Shown piece by piece: positions 1-12,900 of a DNA stretch of 64,000 bases; positions within the stretch are counted from its first letter, which is position 1, and the number at the start of each line of letters is the position of its first letter. The notes beneath the pieces were generated by a model. That model ran no database searches. It was not told where the DNA came from and worked only from the letters and a program-made list of their open reading frames with translations. This DNA comes from Pholiota molesta (taxonomy: Eukaryota; Basidiomycota; Agaricomycetes; Agaricales; Strophariaceae): assembly GCA_014925825.1 (NCBI GenBank), contig JACGCK010000221.1, positions 1 through 64,000 on the forward strand, in the 5' to 3' direction. Both the position numbers and the translations under genes were made by a program.

Positions 1-83
1 ATACGGTTGCGGTCAACCTTGAGCCAACTCTTTACTCTATCCCATCAGCCAGACATCGTTTCCGCTCAGAATTAATTGCAAAC

Positions 84-3000
84 ATGAGCGCAATGCAACC
101 GAACAACACTCAAGCAGACCCGGAAGAAGCCGAACGCTTTGCCGGTATGTACGAAGGCCAGTATGTTTGCACACTCAACTGAATTCATCGTTATAACAAG
201 GAACGGAGGCAGACGGAAGCCTCTGGATGGAACCATCCTATGTCTTCAAACATGCACCTCCAAAGCCAGCCGGTGATCCATGGGAAATTCTCCTCAAACC
301 CAAACTGGAGCCGATACAGTGCGATGCGACGCATGGAAAGACGAGGTCCAAAATCTATTGATATTTGTAAGTCTCTGGTAGCCATTAGAATATTCCTTCA
401 CCAGTGCTTATTTTTACTGGGAAGGCGGGTCTCTTCTCCGCTGTTGTCACGGCTTTCGTCATCGAATCGTACAAATTCCTCCAGCCGAGCCCGAATGACG
501 CCGCCGTCGTTTACTCTTCCAGATTGCAAACAGCCTCAAAACACATCCTCGTTCCACCATCTGTCGATCCAGCATCCATAACCACGCCCTTCTCCCCGAC
601 ATCATCCGCTATCCGCTCAATGTCTTTTTCTTTCTGAGTCTCATCCTCAGTCTAACCACTGTCCTCATTGGTACCATTTCCCTCCAGTGGCTTCGCGAGC
701 ATCAATCCTATCCGAATTTCTCTCCCAAAGAAAAAGCAGCAATACTCCACATGCGATCTGAAGCCTTGGAGGCGTGGTATGTTCCAGTGATATTTTCGGC
801 GCTTCCTTTGCTCCTCCAAGGCGCTCTTGTTCTATTTTTAGCAGGGCTGATCGATTTCTCACTACCCCTTGGCCGGAAACTCATCATCCCTGTTTCCGTG
901 GTCGTTGGTCTAACATTGCTGTTTCTTGGTGCTACGACGGTTCTTCCTGCATCCCAGGGCTATTCTTCTTCCTCCGCCACTCTTACAAACAAGTTCCAAC
1001 ACCATGTCCTTTCAAGTCTCCACAGGCACATGTCATTCGCATTCTGTCTGGATGCCTGTTGCACTTTGTCTCCTATATCTTTCCTAAATCAAAGTGTGAT
1101 ATTCCAAGAGATATCATTGATGCCTGTTACTGGAAGCTTCTACCACTTCACCGACACCCATTATTTCCATTCATCTATACAATCTGGCACCAAACAACTT
1201 GGCTAACCTTTGATCGGGAATGGCTTTTTTTACGTGATGCCTGTCATCAATCTATTCTGGATAATGCCAATAACCAACCGTTGTTTGAGCATCGAGAAAG
1301 CTGGTTCATGACCTTTCCAATCAGTGATCTGACGCAAATCATTATCAAGGCTGTACAGGAGAATTCTACCACAAAATATATGGAAACATTTTTTGATGCA
1401 ACAGTTCCTTGTTTCCGAGAGATTTCTGCCTCTATATGGACGGACCACCCAACTGCTGATGGGAAACTTTTACAATGCAAAGTTCGCCACAATTATTACT
1501 TTGAACAATTGCATTCAAAGCCTTCATGCTCTATGTCAAACTTTCTCCTTCAAAGTGGACCTTGGAAAATTGATGGAAATATGGAATCAACAACAGCTTT
1601 GGAAATATTTAATCAGGATCAGATATTTTATTTCCTGGATTTGATTAATGAAACCCATGGCCACACATCACCGAGAATTTCCCGGTACCGAAGGGAATTG
1701 TGGTCACAAATCATATCAAACATCCAAAGAGTGCCTTTGATCAATAATTTTCACTCGGAGCCCACTCCCCAATACCCAATCTTTTGGAGTTTAATACCTA
1801 TTCTTCCATTTATTATGGCAACTCTTCTGGTATGCACTTTTATTGGAGATTTGTTAAGAATTTGCATATTAACTATAGAGACCAGGGATTGAGAAATTGG
1901 CAGCTATAGCTGATATGCTCAGTGCAGTCTTCAAGTCTGCTGCTGGCCATCACATTTCACAAGATCAGTCCCTGGATTCCCTGTGTACACACTCCCAGAT
2001 GGCTGGGCCAAGGGGTACGCACCGACAATTGCCGGCATATGAGGTAGGGGGAGGGTGCCTGTCTGGCCGGCCTTATCCAAACTTTTTTTTACCAGTGCAA
2101 ATATAGCTTTTGGAAGCTTTTATATGCATTTTTATGCTCCTACTTACTCTCATATAATGTTTTCAAGACCTCCGAGCACACTATAGGCCATATACAAGCA
2201 ACAGGTGACTTGCTGGCAATGGAAATGGACATCGAACTAATGATTGGATGGCTGGCATCACTCGGCATATGCTCGGTGCATCCAAATATAGCAAGCTAGT
2301 GATCTGAAATAGCACTTGATGGGTGCTTACTTCTCATTTTTGTCTCATTTTGAAGCTTTTCATTGTTGCAATTAGCTCGAGGATTGCTCTAATTGAGTAG
2401 AATATCAACTATTAACATGATTCTTGAAAGATTCTTGAAGACTATGCTTCAGTGTTGCCCCATAGCCAATTCCATCAATAAGATAATATCCACTGCCCGA
2501 TTGATTTGCAAATTTATTTTCACAAGATATTCCATTGATTCCCCCCCTCTTTCGACTGCCTTTATAACCAGTATGCCTTCGGAATTCTTGTGATAATGAC
2601 TGGAAGGTAAATGGCACAGGGATGGAAAATTGAAAACATTGTCGAAGGAAGGCTTTAAGACTATGGTATAGTCAACATCATTGTATTTACTAAGCATTGT
2701 TGCCATCAAAACACGTGCTTTATTTCCTTTTTGGATGTGTAGGGGGAGGGTCCCTCCCAAACTTGCCTTATCCGAAAAAATCAACCTCATATACCGGACT
2801 TTTTTTGTGCGTACCCCTTGGCTGGGCTGCTTGTTTGGTTAGAAATTCGGACCAATGACTATCTGCAATGGGCAAGGGAAACCAGAGCCTTTGATACCTT
2901 CAACCTGCAGCACCTACAGGAGATTGATGATCAATATATCTTAGCCTTCAAGTTTGTGGCCAACCATCTCAACAATGAAATATCTGACTCAGAACTAGTT

Positions 3001-4068
3001 TCCAAGCGAGATAAACCAAGTGTCTTGTTTATCTAGCCGCAATTTTTGTGTGCAATCTCCTCATTGGGTCATTAGCTCAAAACGCACTCAGGAATAAGGA
3101 CAATTGCTTTGGCCAAGGACTTGGGTCTTTGCTTGAGGCTTTGCTGCAATATAGGACTCGGATATCTGGCCGAAAGAACAACCGACTCGAGAAGCGTTTC
3201 AAGGGTAGGTTTTACTATCACGAGCAAGAAAGTTGGATAGCCAGATTTTCCAAGGGGTGGTGGGACATTCTCTTCGAAATTGGCCGCGACATTGGGTTGA
3301 AGGTTGCTGAACAAGGTATCCATATTTTACCTGTATTATTTGCTAGGCTAAACACCATAATCGACCTCTAGGACCTGCTGTGACTGAAGGAAGTGACCCG
3401 AACTCTCGTCCCAGCTCATCACAAGACGAACAGAAGACATCCGACGTTATCACCACCCCAGCCAGCCCATCTTTGCGTTCTATATCCCCCGGCTTTATCG
3501 ACTGTTCTCCAGTGTCGAACGCGCCCGCTTCGGATGAAGGTATCGTCGACCCCCACGTTTCGCATGGAGATCTGCGACCCCCGTCGTTGACGCGCGCCGG
3601 CTCTAACTTGGACGACCTCGATGAGGACACGACACGACAATCACTTTCCGACTCACCTGCCATCGCCAACCACGCTACGGCGACGAATGAAGCATCAGAT
3701 CCTGTCGCCAATCCTACTCTTGCGCATTCACCGCCTGATTTTCGCGCGAATCACCCTCCGGATGGTAATTGTGCTGCGCATAGGGCCACCATCCAAATTC
3801 CCTCGCCATCGTCCTCGTCATCGCCGGCCCCACCACCCCATCCAGTGAAGTCGGTACAAATCTGCCAGGGGTCGCAGCGAATGTTGGCGATGAACAGGCC
3901 CGGATTCACGCTGGCGCACCTCATCTGGCAATCGAAGTTGGATCGCCGACGGGCTCGGAGAAGAACAAGGGCGTGGAGGGCGCAGACGCCGACGAGTCCA
4001 GCGACGGAGCTCCAGAAGGTCAGGCAAGGTTCGAAGATGTCGTCGTTCGTATCGACTCCCCGAATTAG
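84..4068 (+). pseudogene. DUF6535 membrane protein, copy 1 (broken)
   Basis: Same five-exon plan as the intact copies at 17061 and 23331. Exon 1 (ATG at 84) and exon 2 encode the leader and the FKHAPPKPAGDPWEILLKP block; exon 3 starts with AGLFSAVVTAFVIESYKFL; the core motif FDREWLFLRDACHQ is present near 1210-1250; the Pro/Ser-rich last exon ends in VVVRIDSPN at 4068. The reading frame changes repeatedly: near 310 (GAGCC where paralogues have GAGGCC), near 510-560, near 620 and near 958. An 814-bp transposon interrupts the core at 2008. The family is a basidiomycete-only domain of unknown function with four membrane helices. It is not expected to give a full product. Several of the shifts are one-base homopolymer shortenings, but the insertion is real sequence. 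Confidence 0.85.
2008..2821. mobile_element. Non-autonomous TIR transposon (MITE-like) inside DUF6535 copy 1
   Basis: The left end CCAAGGGGTACGCAC at 2008 is matched by its reverse complement ending at 2821, and the similarity resumes inward (CCGGCATATGAGG versus CCGGTATATGAGG). CTGGG flanks both sides (2003-2007 and 2822-2826), so a 5-bp target duplication is likely; 7 bp (GGCTGGG) is possible if the ends are read differently. Removing the 814 bp rejoins the sequence found uninterrupted in copy 2 near 11800. A direct repeat, TAGGGGGAGGGT, lies near both ends (about 2046 and 2741) in the same orientation. No transposase is encoded. The superfamily is not assigned. Confidence 0.8.
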
Positions 4069-4328
4069 GCTGCAAGGTTATGAGCCGCGGGTGACATTTC
4101 TGCGAATGGAGGTGTAGGCGTCATCTGGAATATGGTGACTGATGGACTATGAACATTCGGACTCTTAGTTATTGAAAATACGAAAACTCCATAAAAGCTT
4201 TGACTTACTTTGTACGGCTCTTTTTCCTTTGCTCAATTGTTTGACTGTCTTGAGTACTGCTGGTCGTGTATGTATTTTTGTAGTTTTGATATGTGTTTGC
4301 TTTGGCTATTCTCTCTTTTGTGCAATTA

Positions 4329-5659
4329 CGAGTCTTTTTTGAAAAAAAAGTGAGTTCTTTAATCCTGAGCCGCGCCCCAAATTTTGTCGTCAGTTTCGGT
4401 ACTGTGAGAAATTCTTGGTAATCAACCGGCCCGGTCTTGGAATCCCTGGCTTGTTCTGCTGTCTCATCCCATATATTTGCTATTTAAATTGTACAGATAA
4501 CATGTTGGATGTATTAAATATATTTTTATAGCTTTATATTGTATTTTAGTGGGGAGTTTGTGTCGTATTACAATGGCCATCGCGGAACATCGAACACTGA
4601 GTGACACATTCGGAGATTGAAGCTCCGCTTGAAAATGAAATCAACGTTGATTTCACTCTTGCAGCAGCAGCACCCTCTCCACCACCGCGCGCCGTGTGCC
4701 CCTCCCTCCATCGAGGATGTGGGCCGGCGCGAGACAGCGCGCCTAGAACGACACGCCACCACGCGCACCGCCGCCAGCCGCCAACCCGCGCGTGCCACGT
4801 CATCACCGGCCTACAACAAGCGCGAACGCGCAGCCCAAGGCACCCCACCCAGCAACCAACGGAGTGCCCGCGACTCGCGACACACCGCAAGGCCCGGCAC
4901 CCAATCGCGCACCACGAGGTACCGCCACCGCGAGCGGGCGAGCGAGCGCCGCAGAAGAGGGAGGGCGAGGGAGGGCAAGGAGCGCTGTCGCCGCATCAAA
5001 GCGGCCACCCCGCTCCCAATTCGCCGTCTCCACCGCCTCCACCTCTCCCACCTCCCCCTCCACCCCCACATCCAGCCGCAGCCGCACCACCACCACCTCG
5101 ACCACCTCGCCCCTCTCCCCCTCACGGTGCCACGCCCCCGCCTCCGACATCCACAACAACCCAACTGTGGCATCCACCGCCACTGCCACGTCGCGGCGGC
5201 GCAGCAGCGGCAGCGGCTCGACGTCCGCCTCTAGCGCGACCGGCGACGGTGCGGGCGATGGCGGGTTCCCATTCGGGCTGGGCGCAGCGGGCGCGGGCTG
5301 GGCAGGCCGGGCGCGTAAGGAGCGGGCGTAGCCCGGAGCTGGACGGGTATGGCGCGGGCGACGGGTACATCAGCAACGATGGACCAGCGCCACTTCCAGG
5401 CTCGGCGGCAACGCGCCGGACCTACACCCGTGTGCGTATCCGTACGACGACGCGCAGGGCGGCTCGTCCGACGTCGCGCCCGCGGGCGCCACGGGCGATA
5501 GGAACGGGCACCGCGGGAGCCAGCCAACGACAGGTATCACCCGACGGCGCTCGAACGATGACGGACGATGGCGCCCGACGGTGCACGAATGGGCGGGACG
5601 GTGGTGGGTATAATACCCACCCCATCATAATACCGTCTCCACGTACTATGATAAACCAA
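4329..5659. mobile_element. GC-rich insertion (about 1.3 kb) in the 3' flank of copy 1
   Basis: The 3' flanks of copy 1, copy 2 and the fragment at 16.7 kb align, but copy 1 alone has extra DNA between TTTGTGCAAT (about 4325) and TTTATTTGGTGATG (about 5662). The insert is very GC-rich and C/G-skewed, and long open frames occur in nearly every frame, which is what low-complexity GC sequence does by chance. It carries an 18-bp perfect palindrome (4637-4654) followed by CCCTCCATCGAGGATGTGGGC. The same palindrome-plus-motif pairing occurs in the hAT element at 53.8 kb. Exact ends and a target duplication were not found, so the class is an inference. Confidence 0.5.
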
Positions 5660-7138
5660 GTTTATTTGGTGATGTCGACGTACCAGATATCCTTGAGAGA
5701 GCCGCGAGAATGTGTATTCGAACATCGAAATTGAGATAAACGGACCCTTTGAGAAACCGGCTTACGGTGACGCGAGTAAAAATCAAGAAAGGTCGCGAAG
5801 ATTGAGAAATTCGACATTGAGTGCAGGAAACGGCGACTTTTCATGAAGAAAAGATTTGTAGGACGTGGAGGAAAGAAATATTGCATTCGTTCTAGACATT
5901 TGCATTTGGCACCTATTAGACTAAAGGTGGGGGCTGCTAGTATATGAGGACGCGCCTATCGAACTGCCAGCGTGCACAAGGCAGCCGCGAGCTTTACCTC
6001 CAAATCGGCGTGATGTTGTCAATCCGAGTTTCAACTGATCTCACGGAGACGGAAAAGAAAAGAAAAACCACATACCTACCTCTAAAAATGCAAATGGTCC
6101 ACCGTCGAGTCCCTATTACTGCGATAGTTTGAGGAATGCCCACGGAGGCCAGTCATACATAGGATACCTGGCCAAAAAGAGAAAACGGCGAGGGGCCGAG
6201 ATAGGATAGAGACTTAAGCGCAGAGGACCGAAAGTAGAGCAAACCTGGCGGCAGAGTTACATTTATCTTGAGCTCCATAGAATGATACAAACTAACCGTA
6301 GCCGGACCACGGTTCATGTCGATATGGCCTCAAGAACGGACTCGGAATCCAGTTGCTAGCATGAGATGATGCTCGCAGCCTAGGTTCCAGTGTCCACATC
6401 CATCTGAGAGCCGTGAAGCTAGAAAGTTGACGGCATTGTATGTCTAGTGCAGGCGCAGGCTGCTGGGTGAAAATTCAAGCAGATGTGCAGCATAAGAAAA
6501 AAGGTTGGAACAAGGTTTGAAGCGAGTTTGGCAAGTTGGTGTTGGACGTTGGATTGACCGCGGGACGCTCCGGACCGGCAGTTTTGTATGGCACGATTCA
6601 ATTCAATCCTGCCCAAATCCTGCCCAAATCCATCATCGCCGTTATCTCGAACTGCCAGGATCTGAATGCGAAAGAGATACCTTGGGTGCGTGGCAACGTC
6701 TATGTTGTTGACGAGCCTCTCAGCCCCGCCGTCGGCTGCCACCACTTGCTCTGATGTTCGATGACTGGCACTCCTGAGTTGATCTCATAGGTACGTTTAC
6801 CCGCCTTCTCTATGCTTCTGTATTCTGACTTTTGCAGACTGTTACCTAGTCCGTCCCACAGTGCACGTCTTTCGTGTATACTCTTGATGTGGCGCCACCT
6901 GCCAACGCCTTGAAAGACGAGCGACTCTCAACGCAGCAGTGACGCGACTACTACGGGCCACCTTGCCTCGTCCGTACCCCTCATCGATGTTACTTCGGAT
7001 TTTTCTCCTCTAAACGAACATCGGCGAGGAGCTTAGCGGTCCGGAACCCTCGCTGTTGCTCATCCGCCCTACCGTCTTCAGTCTTCACTGCCATCGTCTT
7101 CGTCACTCCTGCAAGCCCCGCGCCATTTCCCTGTGTCC
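5660..7138. other. Duplicated 3' flank of DUF6535 copy 1; no gene recognised
   Basis: This stretch aligns piecewise with 13280-14715 (for example GAGATGATGCTCGCAGCCTA at 6363 and 13982, and GTACGTTTACCCGCCTTCTC at 6791 and 14402). Short shared blocks look like old introns with GTACGT donors. Open frames seen in one copy are shifted in the other, so no coding sequence is supported. Confidence 0.6.
6558..6585 (+). repeat. 28-bp GC motif, copy a
   Basis: CCGCGGGACGCTCCGGACCG followed by GCAGTTTT. It matches 14164-14191 and 16982-17009 at all but about three positions, inside otherwise more diverged flanks. The core TCCGGACCGG contains the palindrome TCCGGA. Confidence 0.7.
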
Positions 7139-7650
7139 ATGGTTCGAGGTGTCCCTGCTTCATGTCCTTCTCTTTCTTTGAAGCTTGCTTCCATTGACGT
7201 GCGCGAAATCGGTATGTATTTCGTTAATCCCAATGTCGAACCCTGAACGCTTATTGCCCATCTCAGCAGGCTATTGTTTGTATGTCAATGGATGATAGTT
7301 CCAGCGATAATGTCAACTGTATGGCATGACACCAATCAGGAGATACAGAGGGCTTTGAAGTGAGGCGGGTAAGTGCTCAAATTCATCTCCTCACATTGGC
7401 CATGGCTGAATCATCACGATTTCGCTTGGACAGCCGTTCGCTCATAACACTCTCTAATCTTTGAAGGCGGCGAACCTAGCTCTTATGAGGTCCAAAGCTC
7501 AGAGATTTTTTTTTGCCAAAAGTGCGCGCTTATCATTATCCATCACGATCTTCGCGCATGTGTACTAATTGTTCTCCACTATCATTTTTTCTAGTCCTGT
7601 TAAATCATACCGGACTCATGTATCAGTCGGCGGCAACGGTTTTCCGACCT
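7139..7650 (+). pseudogene. Small four-exon gene of unknown function, decayed copy
   Basis: Paralogue of 14716-15239. Exon 1 (ATG at 7139) encodes MVRGVPASCPSLSLKLA and is followed by a GTATGT donor; a second exon follows a CAG near 7266 and ends at GTAAGT near 7369; a third follows TTGGACAG near 7432. In-frame stops occur in the second and third exons. No domain was recognised. It is identified as a former gene because exon and splice positions are conserved between the two copies while each has its own lesions. Confidence 0.4.
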
Positions 7651-8039
7651 ATTAATTCTCTCTGGATAGTGGTCGTACACGAATTTCGGAATATAATACT
7701 CAAAAAGGGATATCGAGCAACAATCCTCGACTGACGCCTCGACATAATTCAATCTCAGTCCCCTTCGTACAATCATCAGTGCCGAGATGACTTCGCGCTA
7801 CACCTGCCCTGCGATCTATCTTGTCTTTAGCCATTTCGACGGCCGTATCAGGGAATCTCTTTATTTGGACGCGTCCTCAGTTACGCTTGTCCATCCTATC
7901 CAACCCAGGGCCATGATCTCCGATCCGTGCACGGGTAATTACCATATATTGCTCCATCTGAGCCTCTATCGAACCACTGCGTAGCTTCTGCACTCGTGCT
8001 CTGCGCTATGGTTTTGTTTTTTCTTCATGGAATTGATGA

Positions 8040-9510
8040 CCAGCTTCGGCAGCTGCGGGTTTGCTCCAGGGATTGTTTGGCAGCCTGACGAAAAGAAGAG
8101 CGCATGTCTCTAGGATAGGAGCAGCTTTCTGACTTGTACCGGTAGCGGATGGGTTCCAACTGGGCGGCTTGGACTAGAAAATGTTCGTTCATACCTTCTC
8201 TCTGCCAGCATCAGACGGTGTGGACACGAGGCATCAGCACAGCCACCTCATTCCGCTGTCATCATCACCGTCTTGTATCGAACCGTCGATCCAGACTATC
8301 CTGCACCGAAAACATCGTTTTGCTATTACCTTGCAGAGGACAAGGACATTTTCAAGGTATGTGTCAAGGATAACGTCAATTTTTGTTTCGCTGACGAGCA
8401 AGTGGGCAGCTCAAGGACGGTTCGTCGTCTCTTGCACATGGGGAAATGATTCTTCGCCTCTGGATTACATGCAGATGTGTCATATCAGCTACCTGGGACT
8501 CTTCGCGATGTTAAACATAGTTACCCGCCCTGGACTAGACACCGTTGTGTGAACATTGGATGCAATTTGCACCACGCAACGCGCACTTCTCTACTACTTT
8601 TACCCACCGACATTTCATCTATCAACGTCACAGCCATATCAATATCGTATCGCCTTGAGATCTGTGTTGCCAACACGCGCTGTTGAGACCTCTTGGCACA
8701 ATTATCTTTCACTACTTGGCGATTGGTATGAATTACGTTGTGGACGCCCAACCATCGGCAGGACCGGGCTCGCGCGGAGGTTCCTTTGGTGGCCTGGGGA
8801 AAATAAGGACGGGTGTCGACGTGAGAAGCGCAGCTCGTCGATTCGTACCGATGGCAGATGGGCATCGGGTTGGCGGAAGAGAGTGAAAATATGCTCATGC
8901 CTGCTCGCTGCGGGCACCAGTGCATGCGAGGCAAGCAAACTGCGTGCCATTCCAACTGTCAAAAGATCTATTCTCGTTGTCATACATTCCCGCCTCTCCG
9001 AGCTAGTCTTGATCGCTCTCGTCAAGCGCAGCAGATCGCCCTGAATCGGCCAGGGAGCGACAAATTCAGTGCTTTCCTATGCAACATGCGCCCCGCCTCT
9101 CCCACAGGGAGCTCTTTCCGATTTACTACCCACTTCCCTATCTCCAAATTCTTTTCCAGTGCAACTTGCATGTCGTGGGAGCCCTTCTTGTGGATGCACT
9201 CTCGACGACGCTCATCGTCCCACACCTTCCTAACCAACCCAGCGCTATGACCTTCATCCCATGCATCGATTATTTTACCACTATCGCTCTTTGTTATTTC
9301 TCCATGCTTATGTGTTGCTCACCGTGTCCTCTGGAGACTGGGACCCGAATTGCGAGTTATATCATTGGGCACTCCAGCTTCGGCAGGTTCGGGCCAATGC
9401 GAAGGTCGTTTGACGGCCTTGATAAAGCGAAGATGGGTGGCGATAGGATAGAAGCAGCTCGTAGGCTTGTACCGGAGACGGATAGAGATCTAGTTGGTGG
9501 ATGAGAGTGA
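8040..9510 (+). repeat. Three diverged direct repeats, period about 0.65-0.7 kb
   Basis: Blocks near 8046-8150, 8755-8885 and 9388-9508 share the order TTCGGCAG or ATCGGCAG, then a G-rich run, GAAGCGCAGCTCGT or AGAAGCAGCTCGTAGG, then TTGTACCGG or TTCGTACCG and GGATGGG or GCAGATGGG. The last two can both be read as short open frames ending in a similar GG-rich peptide, but the first cannot. No family was recognised. The rest of 7650-9916 shows no supportable gene. Confidence 0.45.
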
Positions 9511-9916
9511 ATATAAGTTCGGCTCGTCGTCGCTCCAACACAGCCACAATACCGTGACAGTCCGCTTGCTAATATGTAGGCAAACCATTTATGTAGTGTA
9601 GCTTTTCAAAGAGAACGACGTGTGTAAATTAAAAATATTCTGGTCCTCTTATAACTTTCTTGCTATGCTGAGATTAATGTGCACATCTGTACTTTCTTGT
9701 AAATATGCATATTTGATACCCATTATCGATATCTATATTCTGCGGATGGAGGCTGTGACTGATGTGATGCATGTGACGGCCTCAGCAAATCAAATTCATG
9801 ACTCGACGTGCTTGCGCTGCAACTGTGGCCAATACTTCACCATCGTCCACCTACTGAGTATCATTTGACCTTCTCCTCCTCACCAGCGACATTTCAATCA
9901 AGGACATACCTCAATC

Positions 9917-12900
9917 ATGAGTGCGAACGAAGCAGCCAACACTCAAGGAGAACCCGAAGCCGGCCCAGACGCATTCCCAGTGAGTACCCATGACCTTCAT
10001 GCATTTGCATGCTGAATTAAAACTACGATAAGGAAACAAAGATCGGTAGTGCAAAGCCTACGGGTCCTGATAATCCATACATTTTCAAGCATGCTCCACC
10101 AAAGCCTGATGGCGATCCATGGGAAATCCTGCTGAAGCCCGCACTCGACGCCGATACAACGCGTTGCGCTGCATGGAAAGATGAAGTATCAACTCTGTTG
10201 ATCTTTGTAAGTATTTGATCATGGCCCTTGTTCCTTTGCTTATATTGTTTCAAGGCCGGTCTGTTCTCTGCAGTGGTCACCGCTTTCGTCATCGAGTCAT
10301 ACAAGTTCCTCCAGCCAGGCCCAAATGACGCCGTCGTAGGCCTACTTTTTCACATTGCCAATAGTCTGAACAATACCACCCCTTTTCCACCTGCTGTCAG
10401 TCCGGCGTCTATAGCCACACCATTCTCACAAACATCATCCTCCGTCCGAATCAATATCCTTTGGTTCATTAGTCTAATTCTCTCGTTAACGATCGTGCTT
10501 GTTGGCACGATTTCCCTCCAATGGCTCCGCGAACACCAGTCATATCCCGATGTTTCCTCTAAGGAGAAGTTGGCCATCTTCCATATGCGTGCCGAGGCTT
10601 TGGATGTGTGGTTTGTCCCGCAAATTTTTTCGGCGCTTCCAGTGCTACTTCAAGTCGCCCTCGCCTTGTTTTTGGGGGGCTGATCGATTTTGTATTGCCT
10701 CTCGGATCAACACTTACCATTCCGGTCTGCGTTATCATTGGGCTAACCCTCCTATTCCTTGCTGCTACCACGGTCCTCCCGACATGCCAAGCATTCTTGT
10801 TCTTGACTGGTTTCTACCCATACAGCAAACCTCTGACTCTATGTGCATTCAAATCTCCTCAATCGCGTGTTCTGTTGTCTATATTTGCTCCCTTCATTCG
10901 TGTACTGTGTTTTCTGATCTTTCTGGTCTCAGTTATCCAAGATTTTCATCCCTCTATGTTTCATCGGCACGCAGCACTCCCTACCTGCAAAAGTCCTAGA
11001 ACAAAGTACCTGGCCTAATTTGGATTGGGCATGGCTCCGATTACGGGATGCATACCATCAATGTATCTTCGACAATGACCACTTCTATACTTTCATCAGC
11101 GGGATTGGAGCCGGACTAATTGCTTTCCTATTAGTGATATAACACAATATCTTGTCAAATCTGTAGCGGAGACTCCTACTGTCAAAGACAGAGAAATGTT
11201 CCTTGCTGCAACAATTCACTGTTTTCAGGAGATTTCTGCTTCTATATGGACGGATATCCCAAGAAATGGTGATAGTCATTTGGAAGGAAAAGTTCGCCAC
11301 AATAATTACTTTGAACAATTGCTTCAACTTGGGATGCCATCTTGCTCTGTTCCTATGTTTATCTTTCGCCGTGCATCTCATGAAACTCATGGAAACAAGG
11401 AATTGTTGACAATCCAGCAAACATATAAACAGGAGCAGATGTTGTACTTTCTGCTTTTAATCTCTCGACCCAATCCATCACCACAAATTTCCCAATACCA
11501 ATTGGAATTATGGTTACACATAATATCAGAAGTTCAAGAACTACCTTTGCCTTCTGGTTCTCATTCCCAAATTCCCATGCTTTTGGATCCTGGTACATTT
11601 CACTGCATTTATTTTGGCCATCCTTTTGGTATGCACCTTTATTGATGATCTGTTAAGAACTTGCATATTAACTAGCATATGGTGTAGGGAGTCCAAGATT
11701 TGCAGCTGTAGCTGATATGCTCAGTGCAGTCTTCAAGTCTGCTGCTGGCCATCACATTTCACAAGATCAGTCACTGGATTCCCTGTGTACACACTCCCAG
11801 ATGGCTAAGGTGCTTTGTCAGTTAGCAAGTTGGATCAATGAATGGGCACAGCAAAACATTTCTGATACCTACAACCGGCAGCACGTACAGGACATCAATG
11901 CTCGATATAACACAATCTTCAAGTTCATGGCCAACCACCTCAACAACAAAATATCTGACTTGGAACAGAATTCTGAGGAAGATACACCAACTAGCCTCAA
12001 TCTTTGTGTGGGAGGTCTTTAATTGGCTTTGGCGGGATCTGCCACCCATGAATAAGTTCAGTGGCTTTGGCCAGGGACTCGGGTCTTTGCTTGAAGCTTT
12101 GCTGCAATATAGGACTCGGACATCGGGCCGAAAAAACGACCTACTCGAGAAACGTTTCGCGGGTGCCAAGGAGTACTCTTGGGCGCAAAACAGAGAGATG
12201 GTCAGATTTTCCGAGGAGTGGTGGGACATTCTCTTCGAATTCGGCCGTGACATTGGATTGATGGCCGCTGAACAAGGTACCCATGTTCTACCTGTATTTA
12301 TTCAGTAGACTAAACACCACAATCAATCTCTAGGACCTGCTGTGACCGGAGGAAGTGGCCTGAGCTCTCGTCCCAGCTCCTCATCACAAGACGAGCAGAA
12401 GGCATCCGACGTTATCACCACCCCGGCGGGCCCAGCCACCCCATCTTCACCTTCTACTCCTCTCGGCCCAGTTATCGATAGCTCTCCAGCATCGAACGCG
12501 CCCGCTTCGGATGGAGATATCGTCGACCCAGCGGTTTCGCATGGAAACACACAACCGCCGTCGTTGACGCACGCCGTCTCTAACTCGGATGTTCATGATG
12601 AGAATACAAAACAACAATCACTTTTCGACTCACCTGCCACTGCTAATCCCGTAACGGTGACGGATGAAGTCCCAGATTCAGTCGCCAATCCTACTCTTGC
12701 GCATTCGCCACCCAAATTTCACGCGAGTCATCCAACAGATGGTAAACATGCTGCGAATAGGGCCACCATCCAAATCTCCTCGCCATCGCCATCGTCATCG
12801 CCGACACCAGCACCCCCATCCAGCGAAGTCGGTACGGGTCCGCCAGATACCGCAACGAGCGTCGTTGGCGATGAACAGGCCTGGATTAAGGCTGGCGCAC

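Noticed and set aside
774..1892. A 372-residue open frame as a separate gene
   Set aside because: It starts out of frame with the DUF6535 protein and only joins the real frame after about 958; it is part of broken copy 1.
4601..5734. A 377-residue Pro/Arg-rich open frame, with long frames overlapping it on both strands
   Set aside because: Nearly all six frames are open here because the DNA is GC-rich and low complexity; the segment is absent from paralogous flanks and looks like an insertion, not a gene.
6419..6745. Minus-strand open frame, with a partly similar one at 14038-14436 (shared end FHPAACACTRH)
   Set aside because: Similarity comes from the duplicated flank, and the frame shifts between copies, so coding is not conserved.
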